This document shows, one piece after another, positions 37,240-48,678 of a stretch of DNA of 64,000 nucleotides (its first letter is position 1; every line of letters begins with the position of its first letter). This stretch comes from Asaia platycodi JCM 25414. Its GTDB lineage: Bacteria > Pseudomonadota > Alphaproteobacteria > Acetobacterales > Acetobacteraceae. Below the pieces are notes generated by a model. The model was not told the DNA's origin. It did no database searches and saw only the letters and a program-made list of their open reading frames with translations. The position numbers and the translations under genes are program-made. Where the stretch lies: contig NZ_BAKW01000004.1 of the NCBI RefSeq assembly GCF_000614545.1, forward strand, positions 1 through 64,000. The letters are read 5' to 3'.

Positions 37240-39111
37240 TCAGATTTCGACCTGATGGCCGATTTCGACCAGACGCTCGCGCGGGAGGGTGAAGCGATCC
37301 GAAGCACGCACCGCGTTGCGGTAGAGAAAGCCGAACAGGATGCGGCGCGGCGAGATCATCTTGGGTTTTTTCAGATCGGGCACGACGTCGTCGTCGCCCG
37401 CGAAAAACACCAGCTTGTCCAGATCGAGCGTGCAGCCCTGCTCTTTCGCCTGGCCGAGCACATAGTAGAGATTGGGTATCTCGACAAAGCCGAACGTGAC
37501 GTTGATCTGCCAGATCCCGTTGCCGAGATCTTTGGTCGTCATGCGCTCATCGGCAGGTATCCGAGGCACGGTGTCGAATTTCACGTTCAGCGCGACCACC
37601 TGCTCGGGCAGGCAATGGAAATCGGCCACGTGACGCATGACGATGGGCGGGAGGGCGCTTTCATAACGCGAGAGGAAAACAGCCGCCCCCGGCGTTCTGA
37701 TCAGTTCGCCATCGCGCAGCTTCTGCAGCACCTTGTCGGAACGCTCACCCAGTGGTGCCAGGCCGGCACGAAGCAGGATGGTGCCCCGGCGCCATGTCGT
37801 CATGATGACATAGATGCCCAGACCGATCAGAAGCGGGACATAACCGCCCTTGTCGATCTTGAGTAGGTTGGCAACAAAGAACGCGACATCGATCACCGCG
37901 AAAAACAGCGCAATTGGCAGGGCCTTCCAGAGCGGCCACTCCCAGCGTTCGCGCATGACATCGAAAACGAGCAGCGTCGTCATAAGCATGGTGGTGGACA
38001 CAGCCGTGCCATAGGCGCCAGAAAGCGCGTCCGAACTCTTGAAGCTGAGAGCAATGAGCAGCGTCACGACCATCAGCATCCAGTTGACGACCGAAACATA
38101 GATCTGACCGTATTCGCTGTCGGAAGTCTGGCGGATATTGAGGCTTGGAAACCATCCGAGCTGCATGGCCTGGCGCGTGAGCGTGAAGGCCCCCGTAATG
38201 ATAGCCTGGCTCGCGATGATGGTCGCAAATGTGGCCAGCACCACCATGGGCAGCACCATTTCATGGGGCATGGCAGCGAAGAACGGATTGTCTTTGACCT
38301 GTGGGTGACTGACCAGAAACGCCGTCTGCCCGGCATAGCTCAGCACCAGCATCGGCAGCACGATGACGGCCAGCGCCAGACGCACGCTCGGGCGCCCGAC
38401 ATGGCTCATATCCGCATAAAGCGCCTCGGCACCTGTGACGGAGAGGAAGACAGCGCCGAGAATAATCAGGCTGTTTGCCCCGTGCTCGTACAGGAAACGC
38501 AGGCCGAAAAACGGGTTGAGACCGATTAGTACAGAGGGGTCATGCAGGAGCGAACTCAGCCCTATACCGCCCAGAGCGAGAAACCAGAGCAGCATGATCG
38601 GGCCGAAAACGGCGCTGATCCGCGCTGTGCCCAGAGGCTGGATGGCAAAAATGCCAAACAGGATGAGGGCGGCAATCGGCAGGATATAGGGTTGCAACGA
38701 TTTGGTGACGACACCGATGCCTTCGACGGCGCTCAGCACCGAAATGGCGGGGGTGATGGCACCATCGCCATAAAGCAGGGCCGCGCCGAACAGTCCGGCT
38801 GCGGCGAGGAGCGTGCCACGCGTGTACCAGTGCTTGCCGAAAGAGCCACCGACGAGAGAAAAAAGGGCGAGAATACCGCCCTCACCCTTGTTGTCGGCGC
38901 GCATTACCACGGTTGCATATTTGACGGCCACAACAAGGATCATGGTCCAGACCAGGAGCGAGAAACCGCCGAGAAGCGTCTCGCGATCTGTCGAACCCGT
39001 ATCGTTGAGGACGGTCTGGAGGGTATAAAGTGGGCTTGTTCCGATATCGCCAAAAACGATGCCAAGTGCTGCCAGCGCGCCGGGCAGCACCTTCCTGTGT
39101 TCTTCGGCCAT
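37240..39111 (-). CDS. kup: Kup-family potassium transporter
   Basis: This is a low-affinity potassium uptake protein driven by proton symport. It has 623 residues, twelve helices and a C-terminal cytoplasmic domain. The signatures are ALGIVFGDIGTSPLYTLQTV, NKGEGGILALFSL, LYGDGAITPAISVLSAVEG and VTGAEALYADMSHVG. The frame is intact. It is followed by a small protein gene on the same strand, whose upstream ATPase gene is separate. Regulation is not visible. Kup proteins are typical of bacteria that grow at low pH. Confidence 0.95.
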   Translation of the reverse strand: MAEEHRKVLPGALAALGIVFGDIGTSPLYTLQTVLNDTGSTDRETLLGGFSLLVWTMILVVAVKYATVVMRADNKGEGGILALFSLVGGSFGKHWYTRGTLLAAAGLFGAALLYGDGAITPAISVLSAVEGIGVVTKSLQPYILPIAALILFGIFAIQPLGTARISAVFGPIMLLWFLALGGIGLSSLLHDPSVLIGLNPFFGLRFLYEHGANSLIILGAVFLSVTGAEALYADMSHVGRPSVRLALAVIVLPMLVLSYAGQTAFLVSHPQVKDNPFFAAMPHEMVLPMVVLATFATIIASQAIITGAFTLTRQAMQLGWFPSLNIRQTSDSEYGQIYVSVVNWMLMVVTLLIALSFKSSDALSGAYGTAVSTTMLMTTLLVFDVMRERWEWPLWKALPIALFFAVIDVAFFVANLLKIDKGGYVPLLIGLGIYVIMTTWRRGTILLRAGLAPLGERSDKVLQKLRDGELIRTPGAAVFLSRYESALPPIVMRHVADFHCLPEQVVALNVKFDTVPRIPADERMTTKDLGNGIWQINVTFGFVEIPNLYYVLGQAKEQGCTLDLDKLVFFAGDDDVVPDLKKPKMISPRRILFGFLYRNAVRASDRFTLPRERLVEIGHQVEI

Positions 39112-39141
39112 ACGGCTCCCCGTTTGATTCTGCCCCTGCCC

Positions 39142-39357
39142 TCACCCGTGATGGGGGGCGTCGGCGTCCAGAAGTTTGACGTCGATGATCATCGCGCCTG
39201 AAAAATACATGGGCTTGACGAGATGCTTGATGATGTAGTGCCCATCGCCTCCCTCGATCCGCACCGGCACGGTAATATCGTAGCCGGAGAGACGGGCGTC
39301 GTAGGTGGCGTCATCGCCATTAAGGGATACGAGGGCGATCAGTTCATCATTTGTCAT
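39142..39357 (-). CDS. Small conserved-looking protein, 71 residues
   Basis: ATG 39357 (MTNDELIALVSLNGDDATYDA) has GGAG eight bases upstream. The protein is acidic and beta-rich, ending MIIDVKLLDADAPHHG. The ATPase frame upstream runs into it without a stop, but the good SD and the change of composition suggest a separate gene, coupled to the ATPase. An alternative is a true C-terminal fusion. No family is recognised. Confidence 0.5.
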   Translation of the reverse strand: MTNDELIALVSLNGDDATYDARLSGYDITVPVRIEGGDGHYIIKHLVKPMYFSGAMIIDVKLLDADAPHHG

Positions 39358-40863
39358 AATTTTCTCCATAACCCCGCCAGGGGCTGGCAGCAACTCATGA
39401 ACGAACGAGACAGCGCGCCTGCTGGTTGCCCTAACCGCAGGTCTGCCAGCCATACCCGATGAAGCAATGCGTCGGCCGGAGGGCATGTCCTGCACCACGA
39501 TGATCTGTCGCTCTTCTAGATAGGCGAGTTGCCTTCGCGCACGACCGAGCGAATGCGTGCCATAAGCTTCTGCAATCGCTTCGTCTCCCGGGCAGGGCGC
39601 GCCGTCGAGGGCTGCACGCGCCAGAAGCAGCACCACACCCTGCACGTCTTCAGGCACGGCACGGGCAATCTCCAGCGCCTGCTCCCAGCTTTCTTCCTGC
39701 GCCTGCTCGAAGCTCGAGCCAGAGCGCACACTAGCCAGAAGCAGGCGGAAAGCCCCCAGATCGAGCACGTTTCGGTCGAGGCGCTCGATACGCGCCCGAA
39801 GCTGAAAATCCTGATACAGCGTGGCGAGCGGGCGATAAGCCGACTCGTTTTCTGCGACCACCGCCTCGGTCAGGCGCCAGAGCAGTTCGGGAGCGGCTTC
39901 GACAACCGGGGCGGCCTCTTCGATAGGCACTGCCGCCGCATAGGAGTCCAGCTGGGCAAGCAGATCGGGTGCGGGCGCACGGCGCTCCCTGAGGCGAGGC
40001 GCCGTTTCGACCACAGGCTCGAGAATGAGGCTGTAATTATCTTCGGCGGGGCGGGCTTCGAAGGGCGTTAGAGCAGGGCCCGTCGCATGGCTTGCCGTCT
40101 CGACAGCGCCGATCGACACCAAGAGCGGCCTGCGACTCAGTGCAGGGCCGAGTGCCATGAACTGGCCGCGCGCCAGATCGCGAAACGCCTCGGCCGTGCG
40201 CCGCTCCATGCCCAGAAGATCAGCTGCACGCACCATATCGATATCGAGAAAAGTGCGGCCCATGAGGAAATTGGACGCCTCTGCCGCGACATTCTTGGCA
40301 AGCTTGGCCAGACGCTGGGTGGCAATCACCCCGGCCAGGCCGCGCTTTCGGCCACGGCACATCAGATTGGTCATGGCGCCAAGCGACAGGCGGCGCGCCT
40401 CGTCCGAGGTATCGCCACTCGCGACGGGCGCGAAAAGCTGGGCCTCGTCCACAACCACCAGCACCGGGTACCAATAGGCACGGGGCGCCTCGAACATGCC
40501 GTTGAGAAAAGCCCCCGCAGCGCGAAGCTGCATTTCGGCCTCGACGGATTCCAGATTGAGCACGACAGAGGCGCGATGGGCGCGCGCGCGCTCGCCTGCG
40601 GCACGCAGCGTGGCTTCCGTCTGTTCTGAAGCATCGATAACAAGATGGCCGTATTTATCGGCCAGCGTCACGAAATCGCCCTCGGGATCGACAATCACCT
40701 GCTGCACGAGCGTGGCCGTCTGCTCAAGCAGGCGACGCAGCAGATGCGATTTTCCCGAGCCCGAATTACCCTGCACCAGCAGGCGGGTTGCGAGAAGTTC
40801 TGTCAGGTCCAGCTGGACATCCGCGCCGTCACGGCCACGGCCCATCGTGATCGATACGCTCAT
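39358..40863 (-). CDS. HerA-like (DUF87) ATPase
   Basis: The P-loop is LLVQGNSGSGKSHLLRRLL, Walker B is VLVVVDEAQLFAPV, and the arginine-finger-type segment is MCRGRKRGLAGVIATQRLAKLAK. These match HerA/VirD4-like ATPases that pump DNA or remodel nucleoprotein. It starts MSVSITMGRGRDG at 40863. The C-terminal half has helical regions and a winged-helix-like end (SLGRARRQLAYLEERQIIVVQDM). The exact C-terminus is unclear: the frame continues into the next gene, while a one-base shift near 39480 would give a TGA overlapping the next ATG. No nuclease partner is nearby. Confidence 0.8.
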
Positions 40864-40926
40864 GGGGCTGTCCCTAGCGCAACTCGCCTCCAAAGTCAGC
40901 CATCACGCGGACGAATACGAAGGCGC

Positions 40927-42130
40927 TCACGGGTTTTGTCGCATGTGTTTTTTCACCCCCTGCGCCGCACGACGTCCGGTCGCGAAACAGGCCTGAAGCA
41001 GATAGCCGCCCGTGGGCGCCTCCCAGTCCAGCATTTCACCCGCTGCAAAAACACCGGGGCGCTGTCTGAGCATCAACCGTCATCGAGCGCCTCTCGCCTC
41101 ACACCCCCCGCCGTGGAAATGGCGCGGGCAAGAGAATCCGGTGCCACGAGGTCGAGCGGGCAGGATTTGATCTGCTGCGCCAGAATCCCGGCGCCGGAAT
41201 GAGGCGGTGTGGCCTCACGCAGCAACCAGCGCGCAGCCGGAGACAGCCCCAGCCGACGCAGCCTGCCCGACTGGCTTTCACGCTCACGAAACCCTTTCAG
41301 ACGCGACTGCAAGATTTCCTGCGTCAGGCCCGGCCGGAAATCGAGCGTGATCTGCAATCGCCCCTCCCGCCTCAGGCTTCCCGCCACATAGCCGAGAGAC
41401 GATAGACCGGCGCCCCCTCAATACCCTGATGAGTGATCGTCACATCGCCTCTGGCGCTTTGCCCTACGCCGCTGATCGTGACGGAATGCAGCACCTCGCC
41501 GTGAAACTGCTCATGAAATGCCGGAGGCAAGGCGGTCATGAAACCGCAATTGGCGGGCTGCAAAGGCGAGAAGCTTTCGGGCGGCAGAAAACGCCTCCAG
41601 CCGCCATCGCTACCGAGACGCGGCCATGATGCACCACCGAGGGCAAGGATGGTCGCTGCTGCTGTCACCCTCTTGGCGCCATGAGAGGTCTCGAACAACA
41701 GGTTCCCGGTTTCGTCCCACCCTGCCCAGCGATGGCGCAAGGCGAAGACCGTGTTCTGCGCTGACAGTCGCGCCAGCCAGGCGCGCAGCAGCGGCGAGGC
41801 CTTCATCGCCTTCGGAAAAACACGCCCGCTGCTGCCGGTAAAGCAGGGCTGACCGAGATCTTCTGCCCATTCCCTCAGGGCCTGCGGCGGGAACTCCCTG
41901 ATCATCGGCTCCAGCCAGGAGGCGGAAGCGCCATAGCGTGAAAGGAATGTCTCGAGATCTTCCGCATGGGTCAGATTGAGACCGCTGCGACCGGCCATAA
42001 GAAATTTGCGGGCCGGGCTTGGCATCTGATCGTAGACGACCACATCGAACCCGTCGGCAGAGAGGCTCTCGGCGGCGGCGAGCCCGGCAGGCCCGGCACC
42101 GATCACGGCGATGATGTGTGGTGTCAGCAT
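40927..42130 (-). CDS. NAD(P)/FAD-dependent oxidoreductase, HI0933/BaiN-like (two frameshifts)
   Basis: The N-terminal dinucleotide-binding motif is [17 protein letters not shown], followed by [23 protein letters not shown], characteristic of the HI0933-like flavoproteins. The C-terminal [26 protein letters not shown] closes the FAD site. The frame breaks near 41389 (adding T gives [17 protein letters not shown]) and near 41075 (adding T gives [19 protein letters not shown]). The repaired protein has 401 residues and ends at 40927. The substrate is unknown. It is not obviously in an operon. Confidence 0.85.
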
Positions 42131-42333
42131 GACGTGGGTTTAAGCCTCTTCACCAAATAGTGCCATAGAACGCCGTTTTTAGCCCTTGAGCCTTTCACGG
42201 GAACCGCCACATCATCCCGCGCGCTGCACTCCAGACCCGCGCCCCGAACGGGGCAGTTTCAGACACGCTTTTTCAGACACGCCGTTCAGGACGTGCCGCC
42301 CTTCTTATGTCTCGTGCTCCTTCAGGACAGCCC

Positions 42334-43817
42334 ATGATCGCTCTTTCTTCAGAGACCCTCTCGACCCTTCCCGCCAGTGTCGAGGTTTTTCCCTATGATC
42401 GCGCCTCCCTGAAAGCGGGGATCGTGCATCTGAGCGTCGGCAATTTTCATCGCGCGCATCAATGCTGGTATGTCGATCGCCTACTGGGCCAGCCGGGCAA
42501 TGAGGCTGGGCGTTCTGCGGCGTCGGGCTGATCGACGATGCAACCGAGCGTCTGAAGCTCGAAGCCTTTCCGGCACAGGATAATCTCTACACTCTGACGC
42601 GCTACGCGCCCGACGGCACGACACGGCATCAGGTGATCGGCTCGATGCTCGATTATCTTTTCGCCCCTGCCGACCCGCAAGCCGTGCTGGCCCGTATGGC
42701 AGATCCCGAGACGCGGATCGTGTCGATGACCATCACCGAAGGGGGGTATAATCAGGACCACGCCACCGGCAGCTACCGTCTGGAAACGCCTCTGACGCAG
42801 CGTGAGCTTGCGGCCCCGAACAAGCCGGAATCGGCTTTCGGCTATATCGTCGAGGCGCTGCGTATCCGGCGCGAGGCAGGCATTGCGCCCTTTACCGTCA
42901 TGTCCTGCGATAATCTGCGCGATAATGGCATCGTGACCCAGCGCTCGGTCGTGAGCCATGCCCGCGCGCTCGACCCGGAACTGGCGGAATGGATCGAGCA
43001 GAATGTTACTTTCCCAAGCTCGATGGTCGATCGCATCACGCCTGCCGTGCTCAAGGAGGATGCCGACCGGGTGAACATCGAATGCGGCGTGCATGACCGC
43101 CTGCCGGTGATTTCAGAAGAATTTGCCCAATGGGTGATCGAAGACCGCTTCGTGAACGGGCGCCCAGCGCTCGAAAAAGTGGGTGCCCAGATCGTTCCCG
43201 ACGTGCATCCTTACGAACTCGCCAAGGTGCGCATGCTCAATGCCTCGCACTCGATGCTCGCCTATCCCGGCCAGCTTTCGGGGCTCGAAACCGTGCGCGA
43301 TGCCATTATCGACCCGCAAATCGGCAAACTGGTCGAGCGCTTCATGAGCCTCGATGTCATTCCGCATCTGAGCGCGCCGCAGGACATGCCGCTCCCGGCC
43401 TATCGCGATCTAATCATTGCGCGGTTCAGCAACCCGAATGTCGGCGACAGGCTGGCCCGTATCACCGGCGATGGCGGCAGCAAGCTGCCGGTCTTCCTCG
43501 CCCCGAGCTGGAACAAGCTGGTAGCCTCTGGCGCGTCGCTCGACCGGGTAGCGTTCGTTCTTGCCTGTTTCATTCGTTATCTGCGCGGTCGCACCGATCA
43601 GGGAGAGACCTTCACGCCGTTCGAACCCGCACTGTCCGACACGCAGCGCAAGCTCGCGGAAAGCTGGGAGACGGTGTTCTCCATGACCGTGTTCGAAAGC
43701 TTCACACTCGATGACGGACATCGCCGGGTGATTCGTGAAATGGCGGAAAGCATGGAACAGAGAGGCACGAGCGTCGTTCTGGCTGAACTCCTTGCGGCAG
43801 AACCTGCCAGCGCCTGA
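42334..43817 (+). CDS. Mannitol 2-dehydrogenase-family enzyme (frameshifted)
   Basis: Long-chain polyol dehydrogenases interconvert mannitol and fructose or related hexonates with NAD(P). The nucleotide-binding motif IVHLSVGNFHRAHQCWYVDRLL is followed by GLIDDATERLK, TITEGGYNQD and SCDNLRDNG. The catalytic Lys region is KVRMLNASHSMLAYPGQL. The frame breaks near 42505; one base gives NEAWAFCGVGLIDDA. Length becomes 494 residues, that of mannitol 2-dehydrogenase. Start MIALSSETLS at 42334 has AGGA six bases upstream. Polyol oxidation is typical of acetic acid bacteria. Mannitol versus fructuronate or arabinitol cannot be separated by eye. Confidence 0.88.
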
Positions 43818-43869
43818 CCCTGTCAGGCCGGAAGGGGATCGCCGCCTCTTCCGTCCAAAGGCGCTTTTC

Positions 43870-44921
43870 ATGGTCTCATTTTCATCACCGGGATTTTCGT
43901 TCCTGCGTTATTCCGGGCTGAGTCTGGTCGTCGCGCTTTGCGCTGCCCCGGTGGCGCAGGCAGCGCCCCTCGCTTCCCTTTCGGGAGCCACCTCATGGCT
44001 CAACACCCAGCCCCTCTCGGCTGAGGCACTGAAGGGCAAGGTGGTGCTGGTCGATTTCTGGACGTATTCCTGCATCAACTGCCTTCGCGAACTGCCCTAT
44101 GTCGAGGCCTGGGCCGACAAGTACAAGCCCTACGGCCTCGTGGTGATCGGCGTCCACGCGCCTGAATTCGCTTTTGAAAAGAACGTCGACAATATCAAAA
44201 AAGCTGTCGGGCGATTCCACATCACCTTCCCTGTCGCCGTCGACAACGACCGGGCGATCTGGAACGGCTTTGGGAACGAATACTGGCCTGCCGCCTATTT
44301 CGTCGGCGGTGACGGCAAGATACAGGCGCATCATTTCGGTGAGGGCGATTACGACAATTCCGAGCGCATGCTCCAGGCCATGCTGCGCGAAAACGGCGCG
44401 AAAGATGTGCCGGGCGATCTGGTTCACCCCAGGGGCAGCGCTGAGCAGGTCGAGGCCGATCAGTCCGATATCGGCTCACCGGAGACGTATATCGCTATGA
44501 GCGCGCCAGCAATTTCATTTCAACGGGGGGCGCCATACAGGATTCCCCCAATGACTATGTGATCGAGCGCACCCCCGCCCTGAATCAATGGGGCTTAAGC
44601 GGCAACTGGACTGTAGGGCCTGAATCGGCCCGGCTGAACAAGGCAGACGGCGCCATAGAATTCCGCTTTCATGCGCGCGATCTGCATCTCGTGCTCGGCC
44701 CTGTGAAGGGTGACGCCCCGGTTAAATTCAGGGTAACGATCGACGGCAAGCCCCCCGGCGCCATGCATGGCAGCGATTGCGACGAGAATGGCCTCGGCAC
44801 AGTAACCGGCCAGCGCCTCTACCAGCTCGTGCGCCAGCCTGAAAACGCCGTGGGCGAGCATGAATTCAAAATCGAATTTCTCTCGCCCGGCGTCGAGGCG
44901 TTCTCCTTCACCTTCGGCTGA
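43870..44921 (+). CDS. Exported thioredoxin-fold protein, DipZ C-terminal type (frameshifted)
   Basis: Signal peptide (GLSLVVALCAAPVAQAAP) is followed by a thioredoxin domain with redox motif FWTYSCINCLRELPYV and VIGVHAPEFAFEKN. These match the periplasmic domain of DipZ-like thiol-disulfide proteins. The C-terminal part (LSGNWTVGPESARL, IEFRFHARDLHLVLGP) is a beta-rich domain found after this thioredoxin domain. The frame breaks near 44494; one G restores ETYIGYERASNFISTGGAIQDSPNDYVIERTP. About 350 residues. No DsbD-like membrane part is fused or adjacent. Confidence 0.85.
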
Positions 44922-44932
44922 GAGACCGCGTC

Positions 44933-44952
44933 TCAGGGGGCACGCCCCCTGA
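44933..44952. terminator. Hairpin between convergent genes
   Basis: TCAGGGGG pairs with CCCCCTGA around CACG. It lies between the ends of the thioredoxin-like gene and the TonB receptor gene, so it may serve both. It has no T-tract. Confidence 0.55.
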
Positions 44953-44956
44953 TCGC

Positions 44957-47291
44957 TCAGAAGCTGGTCGACACTGTGCCCGTCATGGTGAAGCGGGCAG
45001 CGGTCATGAAGGAATTGCCGTAGCCGGTATAGGGCGCGAGACTGCCGCTATAGACCGTGCTCGGGTCTTTCGCGCTGTAGATGGCGCCCATGGCGCCGGT
45101 GCGCACGATAGAGCCGGTCACATTGGCAAAGTTCAGCTTGATGGTGGGCGATTGCGCGATGCCGACCGGCTTGAAACGATAGCCGAGCGAAATAGTGTTG
45201 GTCACAAATCCCGGCATACGCTGATCGCCTGCCACACTGACCGATTGCGGCCCGGTATAATGCAGGCTCGCATTGCCGAAGAACCCGGCATATTTATAGG
45301 TCAGACCGAAATTGGCCAGAACACGCGGCGCCATGATGGCCTGCGTACCCTTCGAATTCAGCATGTTGTTCGTATAGGGGTCGAGTACGTTACTATCCTG
45401 CACGGCATGCAGATATTCGACCGAGGCATAAGGCTGAAGCCATGAATCGGACGGCCCGAAATCATGAAGTCGAAACCGCGCATATGCTGGTTACCGATCG
45501 AGAACGGCTTGAACTGGTTCATACCCAGATACTGGTTCACGATGCGGTTGGTGACATTGTAGTTGAAGAATGACGCATCGAGAATGATGTGCTCGTCATG
45601 ATAGCGGTAGCCCAGTTCCTCCTTGATCGAATACTGGTTTTTCGGGATCGGCACGCTCGTATAGAGCCAGCCAGATCGACGGCGCTCGGCTGGCGGTAAT
45701 CGCCCTCGGCGTTCAGATAGATCTGGCTATGCTCGTCGATCGTATAGCCGACAGAGAGCTGCGGTAGCGGCTCGGTGCGGTTATTGGCCATGCGGCCGTA
45801 GAGATCCTTGTTCCAAGTATTGGCCATGACGAATTTGAACCCGGCCTGGATGTCGAGCTTGTCGTTCAGATATTTGGCGTGATCCTCAATGAACAGGCTG
45901 TGGATCTCGGTGCCTGCATTCTGCTGGTCACCCGCATCGATGCGATAGGCGGCAGCGTTCGGGCTGGGTGCCGCGCCGTTATCCATGGTGTAGCTGGTGG
46001 GATAGGATTGCTGGGTATAATTGTTTTCATACCAGTAGCCGAAAGCGACATGATTATGACGGTCGACATCGAAACCTAGCTTGGCCACCGCCCCGCGACG
46101 CTCGGTCGCCCCTTGCAGGAAGTAGCTCGTGACGTTGCGCGTGGACCCGTCGGACTGGGTCATCGTTCCCCCCGGTGAGGCGTCCCATCCGCGACCGAGA
46201 TTGTAATAGGGCTGCAGGTCGAAAGCGAGGCGACGCGTCAGAACGATATGGATCGGCGCGGAAATGAAGACCTGATTCCAGTAATCGGTGTTATTCTTCC
46301 AGTAGTTGATATTGTTGGAATTGGCCGATCGGCCATAGCCCTCACCCGTATGCTTGTATTTATAAAATTCCTGCTGCGTCGGATAATTATCGATCGTGAA
46401 ATCTTCCCAGTTCCACGAAACGAAAGTCTTGGCGAAAGAGCCGTTCTGCCAGGTCTTATTCAGCCCGAAATCGATGTGACGACGGTCATTGATGCCAGCC
46501 CCCATCCAGCTACGGGTATGAGTGTTCGAGAAAGAGAAATACCCGCGCACGCCGCTATGGCCGATCTCGCCCGTATCCACGCGGATGAACTCACGCGACA
46601 GATTATTGGTACCATAGGAAAAATCGACCAAACCGCCGAATTTCTTGTCAGGCGTATGAGTGGTCTCGTTCATCGTGCCGCTGGCTGCCGACATCACCGG
46701 AAGGGCCGTTTCCGAGCTACCCGGCGTGAGGGAGACGGATTCAACGTTTTCCGTATCGATGTTCTCTGTGATGTATTTAGCCGCGGCGGCAGGCGCGCCA
46801 TCGACCAGAAGCGCCATATCGAGATCGGTCAGGCCGCGCGACTGGATCTGGCCACCCTGCATACCGTAAGGATCTGGCGTGCTGATACTGACACTCGGCA
46901 GGTTCTGGATAAGGTCCAGCGCCGTGCTCGATGGATTGCGCATCGAGATATATTCGTGGTCGACCGTCTGCACGTTGCGCGGCGCGTGTTCGATACGCAT
47001 CATGCCACCACCGCCATTGAGCGCCTGACGGCTGGTCGTGACCGAAATTTGCTCTTCCCCTTTGGCTTCAACAGGCCCAGCATGCTTGCGAGACGCTACA
47101 TGACCCGTATTTGGCACAGGCTGATGCTTCATCTCTCCCTGTGCAGCGTTTTTGTGAACACCCAGTTTGTGGACAGTTTTTGGGGGAGCGCCGAAGGCAG
47201 TGCCTCCAAGGGCGAATGTCGACACGAGGCTTGTCAACACCATCAGGCAGGCAAAAGCAATGTAGCGCGGCGAGGGGCTGCGTGACGTCAT
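44957..47291 (-). CDS. TonB-dependent outer-membrane receptor (two frameshifts)
   Basis: It starts with a signal peptide (MTSRSPSPRYIAFACLMVLTS..AFG), then a Lys/His-rich linker, then a plug domain (LDLIQNLPSVSISTPDPYGMQGGQIQSRGLTDLDMALLVDGAP) and a 22-strand type barrel. The C-terminus ends in Phe (TMTGTVSTSF), as in outer-membrane barrels. The frame breaks near 45680 and near 45455; one base at each restores GWLYTSVPIPKNQYS and ISGPSDSWLQPYASVEYLHAV. About 778 residues. The ligand is unknown: no siderophore, heme or sugar genes adjoin it. A perfect 10-bp palindrome lies 104 bases upstream of the start. Confidence 0.9.
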
Positions 47292-47818
47292 ACAGGATCC
47301 TATCGTTACGAACGTGCTCAGACACTGGCTGCGTCCAGGCCGTGGAGCCGAAAGATACCCTCCGCCGATCGGAACAGACCCGGAAACGGCTAATTTGTAT
47401 ACAAGACGAAACGATACTTCAACGAATCATTTCATCTGGTTTTCACAAAAATCGCTGCTTTCTCATGCAAGAACCGTCCCCAACGAAAAGATTACGCCGG
47501 AAAACCACTTTTATTCTTGCTGGATTTCAGTTTTTACCATTCTTGGGCGTTAAATCCACTCGCGCATGCTACTGCCTGCCATCGGGTCCAGAAGATTATT
47601 CTCGTCTGCGATGCAGATGACCTCGCAAAAGCGGGCCAAACCGGGCGCCTCACAGGGAAGCGCGGAAACAGTCACGCCTGCCGTGCCACTTGATTTATGT
47701 GCTGCTGGGGATAGCGCAGGCGGCCCGCTGACGACGCCCTTGCCCCCGCGAACTGATCGCCCCCCCTTTTGCACCTTGTCTCGGTCAAGCGACCGAGGGG
47801 AACGGCGGGACACGTCGA
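47292..47818. other. Intergenic region upstream of the TonB receptor
   Basis: 527 bases. Near the receptor it holds an AT-rich promoter-like stretch with the palindrome TTGTATACAA at 47395-47404, a shape used by GntR-family regulators. The part from 47560 to 47818 is GC-rich with no credible ORF. Confidence 0.4.
47395..47404. promoter_or_regulatory. TTGTATACAA palindrome upstream of TonB receptor
   Basis: A perfect ten-base palindrome in an AT-rich patch. It fits the TNGT..ACNA pattern of GntR-family operators, so the receptor may be under such a repressor. A palindrome of this length can arise by chance. Confidence 0.35.
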
Positions 47819-48678
47819 TCAGAGATCGATATCGAGTCCGATATCCAGCGCTTTGACGCTATGGGTCAGCCAGCCAAGCGAAAGTACCTCGACACCGGTG
47901 GCGGCAATGGCCGGGGCCGTCTCTGGCGTGATGCCGCCAGAGGCTTCAGTCACGGCGCGGCCATTCACCATCTGTACGGCGTGGCGCAGCGTCTCGACGG
48001 GCATATTGTCGAAGAGATAGGCATCAGCACCGCCACTCGACAGCGCGGTTTCGAGCTGATCGAGCGTATCGATTTCGAGCGCCACGGCCATCAGATGGCC
48101 TGCCCGCTTTCTCGCGCCCTTGAGCGCGGCCGCCACACCGCCACATAGCGCGATGTGATTATCCTTGATCAGGATTGCATCATCGAGCGATAACGGTGAT
48201 TACTGCCACCACCCGCCTTGACCGCGTATTTCTGTACGGCCCGCAGCCCCGGCAGGGTCTTGCGGGTGCAGCAGATACGAGCCTTCGTGTCCTGCACGGC
48301 GTCAACCACCTGACGCGTGGCAGTAGCAATCCCGCTCAGATGCGACAGTAGATTGAGCGCGGTACGCTCACCCCCTAGAATGGTTTCGGCGCTCCCCTCG
48401 ACCTCGGCCAGAATATCGCGAGGCGCAATACGGCTGCCATCATCCTTGAGCGCCGTGAATTCGATCTGGGAGTCGAGCAGGGTAAAAGCGAGGCGCACCG
48501 CGCTCATACCGGCCACAACCCCCTCATGGCGCGCACGAAACACAGCGCGCAGACGTTGGCCGGGGCGTGCCACAGCCTGTGTGGTGGCATCGCCACCCGT
48601 GCCGAAATCCTCGACAAGACCGGCCCTGACGACAGGTTCCCACATCAGATCCGGCAGGGGAGAAATGAAAGAACTCAT
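47819..48678 (-). CDS. nadC: Nicotinate-nucleotide diphosphorylase NadC (frameshifted)
   Basis: NadC converts quinolinate and PRPP to nicotinate mononucleotide, the third step of de novo NAD synthesis. VEDFGTGGDATTQAV, ARICCTRKTLPGLRAVQKYAVKAGGGSNHR and, in the second frame, VALEIDTLDQLE and GGITPETAPAIAATGVEVLSLGWLTHS are family hallmarks. The frame breaks near 48186; one C restores [28 protein letters not shown]. Length is 286 residues. The ATG at 48678 overlaps the nadB stop (ATGA). It is the last gene of the nadABC operon. Confidence 0.95.
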
